Source of the DNA: Adiantum capillus-veneris
Lineage: Eukaryota; Streptophyta; Polypodiopsida; Polypodiales; Pteridaceae
Reading direction: 5' to 3'
NCBI GenBank assembly: GCA_014529385.2
Contig: CM043947.1
Span: 133,728,391-133,792,390, forward strand
Length of the DNA: 64,000 nucleotides
A model generated the notes under the pieces. That model ran no database searches, was not told the origin of the DNA, and saw only the letters and a program-made list of their open reading frames with translations. The position numbers and the translations under genes were made by a program. This document shows, piece by piece, positions 11,741 through 22,530 of this stretch. Position 1 is the first letter of the stretch. Each line of letters starts with the position of its first letter.

Positions 11741-12696
11741 CTGAGAGCAGCTTTCTATTTGAGTACCCAAAGCCGAGCTTCCTCTTGGGTTTCATCAATA
11801 ACATGTTGTCATTTAATCCTCCTTTGTGTGGTTGCATGCATTGTTTCTAGCAATTCATTGGTTAATAGCAAATTGTATTTCTTTAAACGACATCCACTAA
11901 TCCAATTAGCCATTGGTTCACCCTTTAGGGTGGACAATTTTACGGCTCCACTTGGAGATACATCTTCAATGATAAATGGTCTGTTTCCCTTTTTATTAAA
12001 CTTGGGAATGTGTTCTTAAGGGAATAGATTAAAACTAAGTCCCCTTTCGATTTTGTGACTAAGTGAGAATCAAAAAACTGTTTTTGTTTCCGCTTTTGTG
12101 CATAGATGTGAGCTACAGCAATTAGCCTTTGCTCATCTAGCTTTTCCAAATCTTCAAGTCTTTCTGACAATTCATGTCCAGTCCACTCAAGATTCCGTGC
12201 TACCCTTAATGTCGGCAATAGGAATTCTATTGGCAGTATGACATGAAGACCATAAACAAGGTTAAAGGGTGTAGCATTTAAAGCTGTTTTGATCAAAACT
12301 CGATAACCCATAGAGCAGCATGGAGATTCATTTCACAGTCTGTCCTTCCTAAATCAACCACAACCACTTTAGTTAGCACCAAGCTAAGAATTTTGTTCGT
12401 ATGCTCAGCTTGACCGTTTTCTTGTGGGTGATAGGATGATTTGTTATGGATGACCATAAACTCTTTAAGCAAATACTTGATTACCTCATTGAGGAAATGA
12501 GCTCCCCAATCACTGATAATTTCTATTGGAAATCCATATCTCGCGAATACATACTCATATAAGAATAGAGCAGTGGTTTTGGCATCATTCTTTTGTGTTG
12601 CTTTAGCTTTGGCCCACTTGGTCAAATAGTCCGTAGCTACAATGATATATTGAGCTTGGGTTCTATAAGTAGGTGGCTATATTGGCCCAACGAAAT
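11741..12696 (-). pseudogene. A1 integrase core and C-terminal part
   Basis: The - strand carries the catalytic core: DFVGPI (first Asp), then YGFPIEIISDWGAHFLNEVI (second Asp) and SSYHPQENGQAEHTNKIL (Glu). All three acidic residues are visible. A frame change near 12,300 leads to FNLVYGLHVILPIEFLLPTLR and a basic tail with RLKKYN. Integrase joins element cDNA to host DNA. Stops and frameshifts make it inactive. No chromodomain is seen, as expected for non-chromovirus lineages. Confidence 0.8.
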
Positions 12697-13497
12697 CTAT
12701 ACCCCATTTTGCAAAATCTCTAGCCCCATCATTGGTCTTAAGGGCATGCTATCTACACGTGTTGGCATTTTCTCTCGTGGACAAGCATCACACCTTCGAA
12801 CATATTCTTTGGAATCTGCAAAAAGTATTGGCCACCATATGCCTGCCATCAAGATTGCTCTTGCGGTGGTCTCACTAGAAAAGTGACCTCCATCTAATCC
12901 AGCATGTGCTTGTTCTATAATCGGAATATACTCGTCTTTATTTGCACAAAGATGCAAATGTTGATCTTTACCTCTCCGATACAATTGGTTTCCAATAAGA
13001 GCATAGTCTCTTTCTTCAGTTTCAATTGCTCTTTGACGGTGTTTATTCATATCCTCAGGAAATGTTTGGTTTGATAAGTAAGTAAACAGATAGTTACTCC
13101 ACCTAGGAACATGTGACATTTGAAACAATGGTACATGAGGTATGGGTGTTTGTTTTTGAAATTGAGGACAATCCTTTACAAAAGATCAAACATCACTCCT
13201 CATAGTCGGCCAAAATACTCCAAGTCTCAAAATTCGTTTCATAGCTTGCTCTTCCGCAAAGTGAAGTCCTACTATGGTAACATGTGCTTGACTTAGGTAC
13301 TGTTTTTTTTCTTCAGGATTAATGCATAAGAGCAATATTCCATCTCGATTTCTTTTGTATAGCCTACCAGCTAGTAATTGATACATAGCCAATTGCTCGA
13401 TTAATCCGATTGTAATAGGAAGTGGTATTTGTGAATGAATGACACCATGTTTTCCGACCATGCTATTGTCATCAATAACACCATGTTTTCCGACCAT
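12697..13497 (-). pseudogene. A1 integrase N-terminal region with two zinc-binding modules
   Basis: Two related modules lie in series. The downstream one (about 13,015-12,776) is a full H2C2 finger: LYRRGKDQHLHLC, then EQAHAGLDGGHFSSETT, then GIWWPI and RRCDACP. The upstream one (about 13,395-13,159) reads LYKRNRDGILLLC, SQAHVTIVGLHFAEEQ, GVFWPTM and, after a stop, KDCPQFQ, with the last Cys replaced. Spacing inside each module is the same. The copy at 59,640-59,770 contains the start of the upstream module, so the duplication belongs to the family. A 33-base repeat of MVGKHGVI near 13,497-13,430 precedes it. Confidence 0.75.
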
Positions 13498-14196
13498 CGA
13501 GGTTTCATTTCCACGGAGAATAAATAGGCATCTGGTAGATCATCGTCTACCCCTTTAGGTGATTCTCTTGAAACAATCCTTGACAAATGATCTGCTCGTT
13601 GATGTGTAGTGCTCTTTTTTCCAACCAAATTCCCGAAGAATGACGAACCATCTCACTATTCTTCTGGTGCTTCATGGCTTGTTGACCAAGTACAACAAAG
13701 CTTGGTGGTCCACAAAGAACACGAACTTGTTGGCTAATAGGTAATGTCTATACCTTTTAACGGCATAGATCATTCCTAATCCTTCTCTTTTGGTGGTGGT
13801 GTAATTATTTTCCACCATGTTCAGCTATTGGCTAGCATAACAAATAGGAAAGTCAATTTTCGCGTCTCTTGGTTGAGCTAGTATACAACCGATAGCAAAA
13901 CTGGAAGCATCTACATGTATGTGGAATATCTTATTCCAATCTAGTGCTTTCAATATTGGAGCTGAGGTGAGAGCTTGCTTAAGCTTTATGAAGGATTCTT
14001 CACATGCCTCGGTCCACTCAAAGTGTGTAATCAAGATATACATGGGTTTTGCAATTATAGCGCACATGCGTCGGTAATATCCACAATGTCCCATGAAGAT
14101 TTAAACCCCCTTAACTGTTGTTGGTCTAGGCAATTCAATAATGACATGATTCTTTTCAATATCAGTAGCTATGCCATTTTTAGAAACTATATGTAG
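13498..14196 (-). pseudogene. A1 RT tail and RNase H
   Basis: Reads the end of RT (GIATDIEKNHVIIELPRPT), then HCGYYRRM, HFEWTEACEESFIKLKQAL and the first RNase H strand HIHVDASSFAIGCILAQP with its catalytic Asp. A frame change is followed by NNYTTTKREGLGMIYAVKRYRHYLLANKF and FVDHQALLYLV. The same order, better preserved, is at 58,859-59,542 on the + strand. Stops near 13,825 and 13,700 break it. Confidence 0.8.
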
Positions 14197-15465
14197 GAGA
14201 TTGGCATAATTCACATCCACCACCAATGGAAGAAATCGTGACTTATGCTCCACCATAGCTCACACCAATGTATTATGTAGCTAATCACGGTGTCAGACCT
14301 CCCATGGTAAGACCCATGATTAAGCCAAGAATGGAAAACTGTCACAACTGTGGTGCAAATGAGTCTAGAGCCTGACAAAAACCTCAAGCCAGCTGAAGCC
14401 TATTGCGTACAATGTTGAAAAAAGGGGGGACACTTTCCGGAATATTGTCCTAAAAATCCTTTAAACAAGGGTGAAATAGTAGTAAACTTAGTCCAAGTGA
14501 CACCCAGTACCTCATCAGAGAGTGAACCGATTGTTCCAATCAAGGTAATCAGTAGATCCGAGACCAAGAAAAAGAAACACAACTCCTCTGATGATTCAAA
14601 AAATACTAAAGTTTCCTCTCAAAGGATCAAAAGAAGCTACGAGATGAGAAAACAAAAACAACGGGTTGAAATTGAGGAGAAAGAAAAAAAGCTATTCCAA
14701 GAAAAGGTGAAAGAAACTGGAAGTGATATCAAGGAAACAATCGTGAAATTTAGAGGATCCATTCTGGTTGATAAAATTTTTGAGTCTATTAATGCAGCCT
14801 TGGAAGCCTACCAAGCAAAACTTAAAGCATGCTAAAACATGGAAAACAAATGGAAAAAATATCCTTCTCCAGACATGGAAGCAGCTAAGCTGGAAGCTTA
14901 TCAAAGTTTGGTAAGAGTCACACAAAAAATGCTAGAAAAAAAAAAACCCAAGCTTGAAAGTATCGCAAAATCTGAAGAGCTTGTGGTAAGAGACACTAAA
15001 GAAAAACCCAATGTGGTGACAGAACCAGAACTTATAGTGCTAGAGAGAAAAGATGCCTTAGACAAAATTCCATTCGTAGAGGAAGATGGGCCAGGACACT
15101 TATGGAAAAAAGTTAGAGAGATCAATGATGGGAGCCTAACTCTAAAGTCAGCTCATATAGAGGAAGTTTGGCTGGATAACCTACCTTCTGATATGAATAT
15201 AGATGTACAATTCTTGTATGGGGATTGCGGATTTGAAGCTTCAGGAATGTCGAAACCATTGACCTTGAAAACATTACCTTCTTACTTGGGAGAAAACGAA
15301 GACGAATCCATAGTGTGTAAGACCACTCAAGTAAAAAGAGCTGAACATATCCTAGAAGCAACAACATTCATTCAATCATTTCTACACCCATCCAATGCCC
15401 TCTTACCTTGGGATAACTATCAAAACTCATACCATATTTATGGAATGATCTACAGAAAACCCTAG
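14197..15465 (+). pseudogene. A1 gag tail and lysine-rich spacer
   Basis: Begins abruptly in the middle of the Pro-rich gag tail, matching 54,995 onward (CACATCCACCACCAATGG). A decayed zinc knuckle, NCHNCGANES, and a second, GGHFPEYCPKNPLNKG, follow. Then come two Lys/Glu-rich ORFs (14,497-14,835 and 14,839-15,465) with coiled-coil character, ending near LLPWDNYQNSYHIYG. The first 900 or so bases of the gag region found at 53,226 are absent here because of the head-to-head junction at about 14,196. Confidence 0.7.
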
Positions 15466-15559
15466 AGAAGGTGGAGATAATGGGGCTTATCTCAAAATTT
15501 TTGGGAAAGTAAAATACAAAATTGGACAACAAAGAGATTCGATCTGTTCCAATGAACAA

Positions 15560-16048
15560 AGTCGAAGAATATTACGAAGGGGAAGAAGGAAATACCGCCC
15601 TTCCGATGATATGTAATGACATTGAAACCAAGGTAATACTGGATCTGGAGCAGGCATAGCCATAGCCACGAAAGCAGTATGGGAATCTTGGGGACAACCA
15701 GCCATTAGACAACCTCGAATGAAATTGCAATTGGCTGACGGACACATTGAGAGACCATTAGGGCTGCTTGAAAAGGTGATAGTTAATTCCTGTGCAATTG
15801 AATATTAACACACTTTTGCCATAGTAGACTTTGGAAAATAACTCAATATTGAAATCATATTGGGAAGACCATTCATGCGACAGGTACAACTTATCCCAGA
15901 TTGGGAAAACAATTATCTGTACTTGAAGCAAGTGGGATCTATAACAAGGGTAAATCTAAAAGATCACACTTATAGAGATGTCTTGAAAACACCCATACAA
16001 GATTTTGATTCAGTCTCTTCAACTAAAACTAAGCTTCATCCTGGTTAA
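15560..16048 (+). pseudogene. A1 aspartic protease
   Basis: A frame change within the loop leaves SGAGIAIATKAVWESWG, which corresponds to the intact FDSGTGIAIATKSLW at 56,490. Downstream are LQLADGHIERPLGLLEKVI and the second motif EIILGRPFMRQVQLIPDW. This family keeps the usual Asp-Ser-Gly loop, in contrast to the T elements. A stop inside YEYQHTF and one frameshift inactivate it. Confidence 0.75.
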
Positions 16049-16068
16049 ACAAAGACACTCCTATTTGG

Positions 16069-17025
16069 ATGTGTGGAGCTTCAAAAAATGGAAGTTTAAA
16101 ACGAGAAGAATGTATTCTAGAAAGGGATTGCACAGACGAAGCCTATGTACATGAACCCTTTCGAGAGCATTTTTTTGAGCCATTCGAGTGGACTCAACTT
16201 TTAGCGACCATGGATGTATGTGTGAATACGTCTATGCCTACTCAATTTGGCAATGAGGATGGCTATGACATAATTCCCATCCAAATGATTTTTATCCTCC
16301 ACATTGAAGACGAAGATGAGGAACCCAAGGACATGATGAAAGCTCAACAAGTCTTTTCAAACCTCTACTACGATGCAACAAATGAGTTAGATGAACACTC
16401 AGCTACCTCAAAAGGTTCGAGGTCAAAAAAAGAACTTGTGAGATCTAAGCTACTCTTGAAAGGAGGGGAGGAAAAGTTTTATGACTTTCCCAACCAAAAA
16501 TCAAGAAGACAAAAATGGTATAGACAAAAAAGAGACACCAAAAATACAAAAGCATGACCTATGCCATCAGTCTCCAGAGGAACACAACTCCTGATGCAGA
16601 TAGATGCAAATGATTGTGTCGAGGACAAAATCATTGGTAGATATCCTTCAAACAGAAATTTAGAAATATCTAAAACATCGAGAAAAACAAGGATGGATAC
16701 TCAAGAAAACCCACAAGATAAGAAACCACTCATTACACGAGTTGAGCGAAAAAAGAAATATCAAGATTTAAAAAAAGCTCTAAAGGAGATATATACGACT
16801 AAAATGGAAACCACTAAAGAGGATGATAAGGATGTAATGAGTGTTCCATCCCATTACAAAAAGTATACTCTCGAAGATCAAAAAATCATAGTCGAACAAC
16901 CTGTTAAGGAACTACAAAAACATGGCAAGTATTATGAAGGGCCTAAAAATGCTAAAAAGATAGACCTGACTGAACCAGGAGAAGAGCCTAGACCTGCTTA
17001 CATTCCAAACAACCTAACAGAGTAA
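16069..17025 (+). pseudogene. A1 protease-RT spacer domain, unknown
   Basis: Two ORFs (16,069-16,557 and 16,561-17,025) separated by one stop encode about 315 residues with no known motif. They contain an acidic stretch (HIEDEDEEPKDMMKAQQVF) and then a strongly basic one (SRRQKWYRQKRDTKNTKA). The same region is at 57,050-57,826. Its conservation between two copies shows it was coding, but its role is unknown. Confidence 0.55.
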
Positions 17026-17757
17026 GAAGAAGAGATATTGCTAAGCTTGCTAAAAGAATAAGGAGATATCTTTTCTTGGTCTTACAAGGATCTCAAGGGT
17101 GTTGATCCAGAGATCTATTAACATAACATACCCATGAGAGATGATGCGAAACCAAGCAGACAAAGGCCATACACGTATAATGAAACATTTTCTAGGAAGA
17201 TAAAAGAAGAGATTGAAAAACTGAAGAAAGCCAAATTCATTTACGAAATTGAACACACAGATTGGGTGTCTCCAATTGTGGTAGTACCCAAGAAGAATGG
17301 AAAATTACGAGTGTGAGTTAATCTCAAAAAAGTGAATGTAGCTACCATTAGAGACAACTTTCCTCTTCCAATTACTGAGCATGTTTTAGAATGACTTGCA
17401 GGTAAAGAAGCTTACAGCTTCTTAGATGGATTTTCGGGATACAATGATTCAACTTTTGGTTGACAAAAAAGATTAGCAAAAAACTTCTTTTGCAACAGAA
17501 TGGGGTATTTTTGCCTATCGGATTATTTTGTTTTTGTTAACTGATGCTCCAGCTACATTTCAAAGGTTGATGAGCCATTCTTTTAGAGAATATCTTAGGA
17601 AATTCTTAGAAGTATATACAGATGATCTATGCGTACATTCATTGATCCGAGCTGATCATTTTGAACACCTCAAGAAGGTATTCAAAAAATGTAGACTTTA
17701 TAGGATTTGCTTAAATCGTGAAAAGTGCACATTCATGGGTAGACAGGGAAAGATTGT
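17026..17757 (+). pseudogene. A1 reverse transcriptase, 5' part
   Basis: Reads SRQRPYTYNETFSRKIKEEI, HTDWVSPIVVVPKKNGKLRV, then after a stop VNLKKVNVATIRDNFPLPI, YSFLDGFSGY and, in a new frame, DAPATFQRLMSHSF and the catalytic YTDD at 17,615-17,626. It ends at FMGRQGKIV, where similarity to 58,835 stops abruptly. Several stops and one frameshift are present. Confidence 0.82.
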
Positions 17758-17787
17758 TTGTCATTTGGCGGACATAGTGATACATAA

Positions 17788-18200
17788 GGGAGGGGAGCTT
17801 CCATCTTACCCAAGGGTTGACAAGGATGACGATGAAGAGTAAGTAGACATTACAGATGCGTATACAATGATGTTTGATGGTGCATACAGGAAAGTTTCTT
17901 CAAAAGGCAAGTGGTGGGGTAGTCTTTAAGAACTCAAAAGGCGATGTAATATTTTCTAGAGCTTACAATCTTGATGAAGCTGAAAGTAACAATGAGGTCG
18001 AGTATCTCACGCTTTTCCCTGGGTTGAAGCAGTGTGTGGAGTTTGGATTGAAGAGGGTCATTCCAAAAGGGTATGCGTTGCTAGTCATGAATCAGTTGCT
18101 TGGTTTGTGGAATGTTAAGAAATACAATTTGAAGAAGTGGTTCTATGGTGTCAAAAATATTTTGCATGAGTTTGAGAAGATACAGTTTAAGCATGTTCCT
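17788..18200 (+). pseudogene. T1 second (archaeal-type) RNase H
   Basis: Reads MMFDGAYRKVSSKG, SGGVVFKNSKGDVIF, the motif ESNNEVEYLTLFPGLKQC and LLVMNQLLGLWNVKKYNLKKW. These are the strand and helix signatures of the additional RNase H found in Tat-lineage elements. The Asp expected before ALLV (GDALLV in T4) is Tyr here. The ORF is frameshifted near 17,900 and is cut at HVPHIRE by the foldback element. Confidence 0.72.
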
Positions 18201-18645
18201 CACATTAGGGAAAATTTGGACTCACAAAGGCGCCTTATAAGGAGTTTAACTTCCTCTCTCATGTCCAAAACGGGCGTGCAGTAAAAATTTTGCAAATCAG
18301 CTCTAAACTTGGCAGAGATTTGATAGTTAGAATCTACTCTTCAAGCTCTTTCTATTGATATATAGCACGCCACGAGATTCCTCATATTTTGAAAGATTTT
18401 ATTTTTGATTCTCTTGTGATGTGACAACTCCGTCTAGAATCTAGAGAATCAAAAATATAATCTTTCAAAATATGAGGAATCTCGTGGCGTGCCATATATC
18501 AATAGAAAGATCTTGAAGAGTAGATTCTAACTGCTAAGTTTAGAGTTGATTTGCAGAAATTTTACTGCACGCCCGTTTTGGACATGAAAGAGGAAGTCAA
18601 ATTCCTTATAAGGCCCCTTTGTGAGTCCAAATTTTCTCTAATGTG
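18201..18645. mobile_element. 445-bp foldback (MITE-like) element
   Basis: The left arm 18,201-18,414 and the right arm 18,443-18,645 are reverse complements along their whole length with about a dozen mismatches and one 11-base indel; the loop is 28 bases. Ends read CACATTAG and CTAATGTG. It splits the second RNase H of T1 between HVPHIRE and QNKEADELA. It has no ORF. Its size and near-perfect palindrome fit a foldback MITE; the superfamily is not clear because a clean target duplication is not visible. Confidence 0.85.
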
Positions 18646-19990
18646 AGCAGAATAAAGAAGCTGATGAGTTGGCTAGGGACAAGTTGGATGCCTTGGTAGC
18701 TCTTTTAAAGGTCAAGGAAGCCTTGTATGCAGGAAGGGAATCATTGCAAGATGTAGAAGTATTTCTTGGTAAAGGGCAATGTCTAGAGGGCATGTCAAAG
18801 GTTCGACGTAAGAGAATAGTTGCAAAAGCAATAAGCTACACATTGGTAGGTGAGGATCTCATGCTTGATGGCAAAGATAGCATTTTGAGAAAAGTGCCAT
18901 ACAAAGAAGAGGTAGGCTTGATTTTGGAGCACTTCCATGAAGAAATAGGCCATCAAGGCAAGGATCAGGTTGTCTTTCGTATTTTGAGAGCTGGTTATTG
19001 TTGGCCCTCTATGATGAGAGATGCTTATTTTTTGTGCAATTCATGCCATGAATGCCAAGTCTTTGCAAATCAAAAGCTTTTGGCTGAGCCTCAAAAAGCT
19101 ATAATGTCTTTTGATGCGTTTGCAAAATGGGAAGTGGATGCTATAGGTCCAATGCCAAGGGCCAAAAATGGCAAAAGGCATATCCTTGTGGCTGTGGACT
19201 ATTTGACAAAATGGGTGGAGGCAAGAGTAGTACAAGATGTTACAGCGGGAAGATTGGCCTCTTTTCTGTATGAATAGGTGTGTTGCAGGTTTGGATCTCC
19301 TATGGTTATCATATCTGATCGTGGTCCAGGGTTTAGGGAAAAAATCGTTGCTGCTCTCATGGAAAATTAAAAACTCAGCACAGGCATTCTTCTCCTTACT
19401 ACCAATGGGCTGGTTGAAAACTGCAATGGTCAAATTGTGAAGATGCTATCAAAGTATGCTAGAGAGCATCCTAAAGAGTGGGACTTGGACTTGCAAAAGT
19501 ATTTGTGGGCTTATAGTACTGCGTATAGGGTGTCCACACAGTTTACACCATATGAGCTTGTTTATGGAAAAGAAGCTATTATGCCCATACATGTGCAGCT
19601 GGATGCCTTGAAGTTGTTGTGCACGATGCAAGGTTCGCATAATGACAAGCTTCACGAAAGAATTATTTCTCTAGAGTTGTTGCGAATGAATAGAGAGAAG
19701 TCCAGTGACTATTACCTTCAACAAGTAGAGGCAAGGATGGAGAAAATGAATAAGAGGCTGCCAGAGAAAGAGATCAAAGAGGGAGATCTAGTGATGAATT
19801 ATGATTCTCGCTTGGATTTTAGTTTTCAAAAGAAGCTGAGGGACAAATGGTTGGGGCTATATAGAGTGAAGCATGTATTTCCTAATGGCACGTATGAATG
19901 GGAAAAATTGTCAGGGAATAAATGGTTATAGATTGAAGAAATATTTTGTGAGGAATGTGGTTCCAGATGCAAATAGTCTCTTGGTTGAGC
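18646..19990 (+). pseudogene. T1 integrase
   Basis: Begins with the end of RNase H (ADELARDKLDALVALL). The H2C2 zinc finger follows (HFHEEIGHQGKDQ, CNSCHECQ), then the core with VDAIGPMPRAKNGK (Asp), VIISDRGPGF (Asp) and NGLVENCNG (Glu). In-frame stops at 19,276 and after VAALMEN, and a frameshift before LLTTNGLV, disable it. From 19,437 a 164-codon frame holds YLWAYSTAYRVSTQFTPYEL, KEIKEGDLVMNYDSRL and a GPY/F-like stretch KWLGLYRVKHVFPNGTYEW. Organisation matches T4. Confidence 0.85.
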
Positions 19991-20409
19991 ATAAATGCTC
20001 TACCCAAAGGGTGCGCAATGATGATAAACCACTTTTGGTCTGTACAAAGTAGTGCGTGTATGCATGGTCATATGTACAAAAGGATGTAAATACATGCATT
20101 TAGGAGATTTCCAAAGTGGTTTCAAGTTTTAAAAAAGATGCAGCGTGTACACATTGTGAATTGGCAGGTTCGCGTGCTAGCAATTGGGCAAGTGTACATG
20201 CCTGGATAGGGTATTGGGGCCTTGTATATGGTTCTTGGTGACCTCTTTTGGCTCTACAATTTTTTTTTGAGCTTTCTATAACTTAAATAATGCAAGAAAC
20301 AAGTGCGGGCACACTCATCCCACTCGAGAAGTTTGGGACATGCAGTAACTGTCTATTTACAGTGCCTGAGTGCACCATCCTAGAAGTGGTCAAAAATGGG
20401 AAGTGGAGT
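19991..20409 (+). other. T1 3' untranslated region with polypurine tract
   Basis: No coding signal. It ends with the purine-rich AAAATGGGAAGTGGAG at about 20,393-20,408, directly before a TGTGGAAAAG that I take as the LTR start. A T9 run lies near 20,263. Confidence 0.5.
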
Positions 20410-21233
20410 TGTGGAAAAGTGATCTAGGTATCCAGGATCAAGCATAAAAAATTTGGTGAGTTTTGTAGTCCGTTTGGGATTTTCCCACGAAAAATGCTTG
20501 CCAAGGGTCAAAACTGGCCAAAACTAGGTTTAAAAAGGTCAAAAAATGACCAAAAATGGTGTGAAAAGGATTCAATTGTCCACATCACTCACGGTATTCT
20601 GAGTGTTCTAGTTGCGGGAGTATTTTGGAAGCCAAGTCTTGGCACTTTCACCTCTGTGTGTGTGGAAGGAAGCAGGGTCCCTACAGGTGGTCTAGTGTAG
20701 TCCCGTCGAGTTGGCAACCTGTTTTCAAGTGTGTGGAGGAGTGAATGAGATCTTTATCTCTTCAATTTTGCACTTGGGAAATTCTATGGAAGCTCTAAGG
20801 TTTCCATGTATGTGTGTGTACAAGAAATTGAGGGAAGAAGGTGCGGCTTTTTGCAAGACTATGTGACTGTGTATCGGTGCCATTAAGGTTGGCGCTACTC
20901 CAACGAGTCCAACAACAACAGACTGGAGTTTGGTGAAGGCTTTGCAATGTTTTGAGAGAGGCATTTTGTGGCTGGAGTCTTTGAGTTATTGATGGTTGTT
21001 CTTGTATATTTTGGTCACCATCAAGTGTGATTTCAAGTGTTGATCGACTCGACTCACCTTGTAGTGTCTGACAGGCATGCAAGGGATTGTAGGTCGAGGC
21101 GTTTGGAGTTTGAATTGAGCTTGTGGGTAGTATTTACATGAGATCTTGAGTGGTGGTGGTGTGTGTGGGCTGGAATCTAAGTAAATTCCTTGTGTGGTGC
21201 TGAGTTGTTTGGGTGTTTAGTGTGCGCACGACA
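20410..21233 (+). mobile_element. T1 3' LTR
   Basis: From 20,727 on it matches the window-start LTR. The start is inferred from TG after the purine tract, giving 824 bp. It ends GCACGACA at 21,233, two bases before D1. Compared with the 5' copy it has a GTTGGC insertion and a few-base indels near 20,880-20,925, so the pair is old. Confidence 0.68.
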
Positions 21234-21702
21234 TCTGTAATGTACCCAACATTTTTCAATAAAAGTATTTCATTTACTTTGTAAATATTTGAGGTTTGCA
21301 TTTTATTAAGTCAAAGAGCATTCTAATGGAACAATTGGATCAAAAATATGACTTTAGAACTATTAACTATGACCCTTATTCACTTGAAACAATAAGGTTG
21401 ATGAGAAACTTAAGCCTCAAGATTGTATCCAGAGATAAGAGTTGACTCTTGTGAAAGAAGGAGCAATTTTAGGAAAGAGAGAGCAATTTTAGGAAAGGAG
21501 GAGTATTTTTAGGAAAGAAAGAGGAGGGAGTTAAGTTTAGAGTTTTTATCTTGGAAGCCAAGCTTCTTCTAAAATTGGAGAACCGAAATCGTGTATCGAA
21601 TTCCATGTCTGCAACAACTAATATATATATATATATATAAATTGAGAGGCACAAACGTACGCGAATTACTTATCCCTCTATTCTTAGCTGACCTTGAGAG
21701 CC

Positions 21703-21709
21703 TATATAA
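21703..21709 (+). promoter_or_regulatory. TATA box of the D1 LTR
   Basis: TATATAA in GAGCCTATATAAAGATCCC, followed by a pyrimidine-rich start region with CACTTTGACAGACACACAC. The same box and flanks are conserved at 25,194-25,200 in the second LTR, which supports promoter function. Confidence 0.7.
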
Positions 21710-22446
21710 AGATCCCTCTCCCTTCACTTTGACAGACACACACTCTCAAAAACGGAAGCTTTCTTGCATTGATGTCGGAGTTATTTTCTCCCTCTCAAGC
21801 TCTTACCTTCAAGCTATCTCCATCTCCAAGTCTTCCTCTACCATCATCGTTTCATCTTGTATTTCTGGAGTTCTCTTCTCTCTTTCTCTCTTCTTTACAT
21901 CGATATGATGTTCCCGAAGCAAGTGACTCAAAGCTCGAAGGATGATCATGTCGCTCCACCTCCAAGGAAGGTGCAAAAGAAGGTATCATCTAAATGTTGT
22001 TGAAGCGGAGGTATTGGTTGCGGAAGAAGTAGAATCCGTCCAGCCTCAAACACGGGGATAATCGAACACGTCGCTAATCCGGTAAGATGAATTTATAATT
22101 GTGCATTTCTATTCATGATGACTTGGGAAGCTAAGCATAGGAAAGCCCTTAAACTGTCCAAGAAACATGATTCTATCACAAGAAACAAGCATATGTTTTC
22201 ATCGATTAGTGAAAGAACTGTTTGATAAATTATCACTGTTTGTTGAATTATTATTGCTTAATAAACTGTTATTGTTTGATAATCGCATTTTGATTGATAC
22301 AAAGAATTGGTTGATAATGTTGAAGAATCATTTAAAGAGACAAATTTTTGAGAGAATATATTTTGTTCCTCGCAAGTAGCAAGATGATTCTGCGGTCAGC
22401 GGAGATTAAGATGAGGTTATCGGCTCTCTTTTTTTCCTCGTGGTGA

Positions 22447-22530
22447 GCGGGATGCCTCGCGGGTAGCGGGATGCCTGGCGTTTGGCGGGATGCCTCGCAG
22501 GTAGCGGAATGCCTCGTGGTTAGCAAGATG
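22447..22530 (+). repeat. 19-bp minisatellite in the D1 LTR
   Basis: Units starting GCGGGATGCCTCGC begin at 22,447, 22,466, 22,485, 22,504 and 22,523, an exact 19-base period over four and a half units. The unit is more GC-rich than the rest of the LTR. The 3' LTR is cut before this point, so the array cannot be compared. Confidence 0.85.

Larger units (their letters stand above)
3853..17757. mobile_element. A1: rearranged Athila-like element inserted in T1
   Basis: On the - strand, reading from high to low coordinates, there is RNase H, integrase, an unrelated protease fragment, palindromic repeats, a long unknown ORF, a polypurine tract and a 3' LTR. On the + strand (14,197-17,757) there is the gag tail, protease, spacer and RT of the same protein family as 53,226-59,770. 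The RT part stops at 17,757 at the same codon region where the - strand part begins (14,206), so the two halves are complementary pieces of one element joined head to head. No 5' LTR is visible. The unity of the block is inference. Confidence 0.5.
1..21233 (+). mobile_element. T1: Tat-like Ty3/gypsy element, opened by a nested insertion
   Basis: The two ends carry related LTR sequence (1-496 and 20,410-21,233). Between them, in Ty3 order, are gag, protease, RT and first RNase H (605-3,852), then, after a 13.9-kb interruption, a second RNase H and integrase (17,788-19,990). An archaeal-type second RNase H between RT and integrase is known from the Tat lineage of plant Ty3 elements. Frames are broken throughout, so the element is dead. 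About 150 codons between the two RNase H domains are missing, so the interruption was accompanied by deletion. The assignment of both halves to one element rests on the LTR match and domain order. Confidence 0.68.
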
